A DNA stretch of 5,716 nucleotides. Source: Chitinophagaceae bacterium (lineage in GTDB: Bacteria > Bacteroidota > Bacteroidia > Chitinophagales > Chitinophagaceae). Positions 5,594 through 5,716 of the stretch are shown piece by piece. Every line of letters starts with the position of its first letter. Positions within the stretch are counted from its first letter, which is position 1. The translations under genes were made by a program, and so were the position numbers. The stretch covers positions 1 to 5,716 of the forward strand of contig JAOQAL010000548.1 in assembly GCA_025963615.1 (NCBI GenBank), read 5' to 3'. The notes beneath the pieces were generated by a model. That model made no database searches. It was not told where the DNA came from and saw only the letters and a program-made list of their open reading frames with translations.

Positions 5594-5716
5594 CCAACCT
5601 TAATGGGTTTGCTTCTCTGTTGTAGAGCCAAATAGGGTTGCCAACCTTATGAGTTCGTTTCTCTGCTGTAGACTACTTTCAAAGGTTGGCAACCCTTTAG
5701 GCAACCTTAATAAGTT
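5594..5716. repeat. Imperfect tandem intergenic repeat, about 47-60 bp period, runs off the window
   Basis: Two units start at 5594 and 5641. Each has CCAACCTT, a 9-10 base variable link, and a near-identical 15-base block (CTTCTCTGTTGTAGA at 5612-5626; TTTCTCTGCTGTAGA at 5658-5672). A third unit begins at 5701 with GCAACCTTAATAAGTT and is cut by the window edge. The units differ at several positions, so this is an old or degenerate array. No gene is seen inside it. Confidence 0.65.
5635..5695. repeat. 14-bp perfect inverted repeat within the right-edge array
   Basis: GGGTTGCCAACCTT (5635-5648) and AAGGTTGGCAACCC (5682-5695) are exact reverse complements around a 33-base loop. Each arm is itself almost palindromic (GGTTG-x-CAACC). 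AAGGTTG at 5682-5688 can alternatively pair with CAACCTT at 5702-5708, so two competing stem-loops are possible. Confidence 0.7.

Noticed and set aside
5594..5716. CRISPR array
   Set aside because: Only two and a half units, with many differences between them and spacing too irregular for repeats and spacers; no cas gene is present.

Overview
The window looks like an accessory, partly decayed stretch of a Bacteroidetes chromosome, probably from the Sphingobacteriales/Mucilaginibacter-Pedobacter-Chitinophaga side. The reasons are AT-rich genes with no clear Shine-Dalgarno sequences, a YD-repeat (RHS) fragment of Bacteroidetes style, an AraC domain of the type common there, and small hypothetical proteins of a kind usual in that phylum. 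This placement rests on family recognition, not on a database search.

Layout, left to right. Positions 78-368 (minus) hold the eroded DNA-binding end of an AraC-family regulator with in-frame stops. Positions 379-2220 (plus) hold the largest intact gene, a 613-residue multi-pass membrane protein with C-terminal TPR repeats that resembles the TMTC/O-mannosyltransferase-like GT-C group. Positions 2322-3312 (plus) are the remains of an IS3-family insertion sequence: orfA is intact, but orfB carries a frameshift, a nonsense codon, an internal deletion, a second frameshift and a lost 3' end. Its truncated end abuts a minus-strand RHS fragment (about 3311-3719) that has lost both ends. The other side of that fragment abuts an 88-bp element with 14-bp terminal inverted repeats (3720-3807), which looks like a MITE or an internally deleted IS.

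Positions 3808-4347 hold small plus-strand coding remnants: an 80-codon frame, a diverged second copy of its last 11 codons 75 bp further on, and a tiny frame at 4267-4347. Positions 4405-5043 (minus) encode an intact NarL/FixJ-type response regulator with no kinase in view. Positions 5173-5391 (minus) encode a 72-residue hypothetical protein. From 5392 to the end there is no gene, but 5594-5716 holds an imperfect repeat family with alternating GGTTG/CAACC motifs that runs off the edge.

The genes do not form an obvious pathway. The intact functions are a probable surface glycosyltransferase, a transcriptional response regulator and a small unknown protein; the middle is a graveyard of mobile and RHS debris. 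I found no convincing evidence of a new multi-gene system. The least explained items are the 88-bp inverted-repeat element, the duplicated gene tail and the right-edge repeat family.
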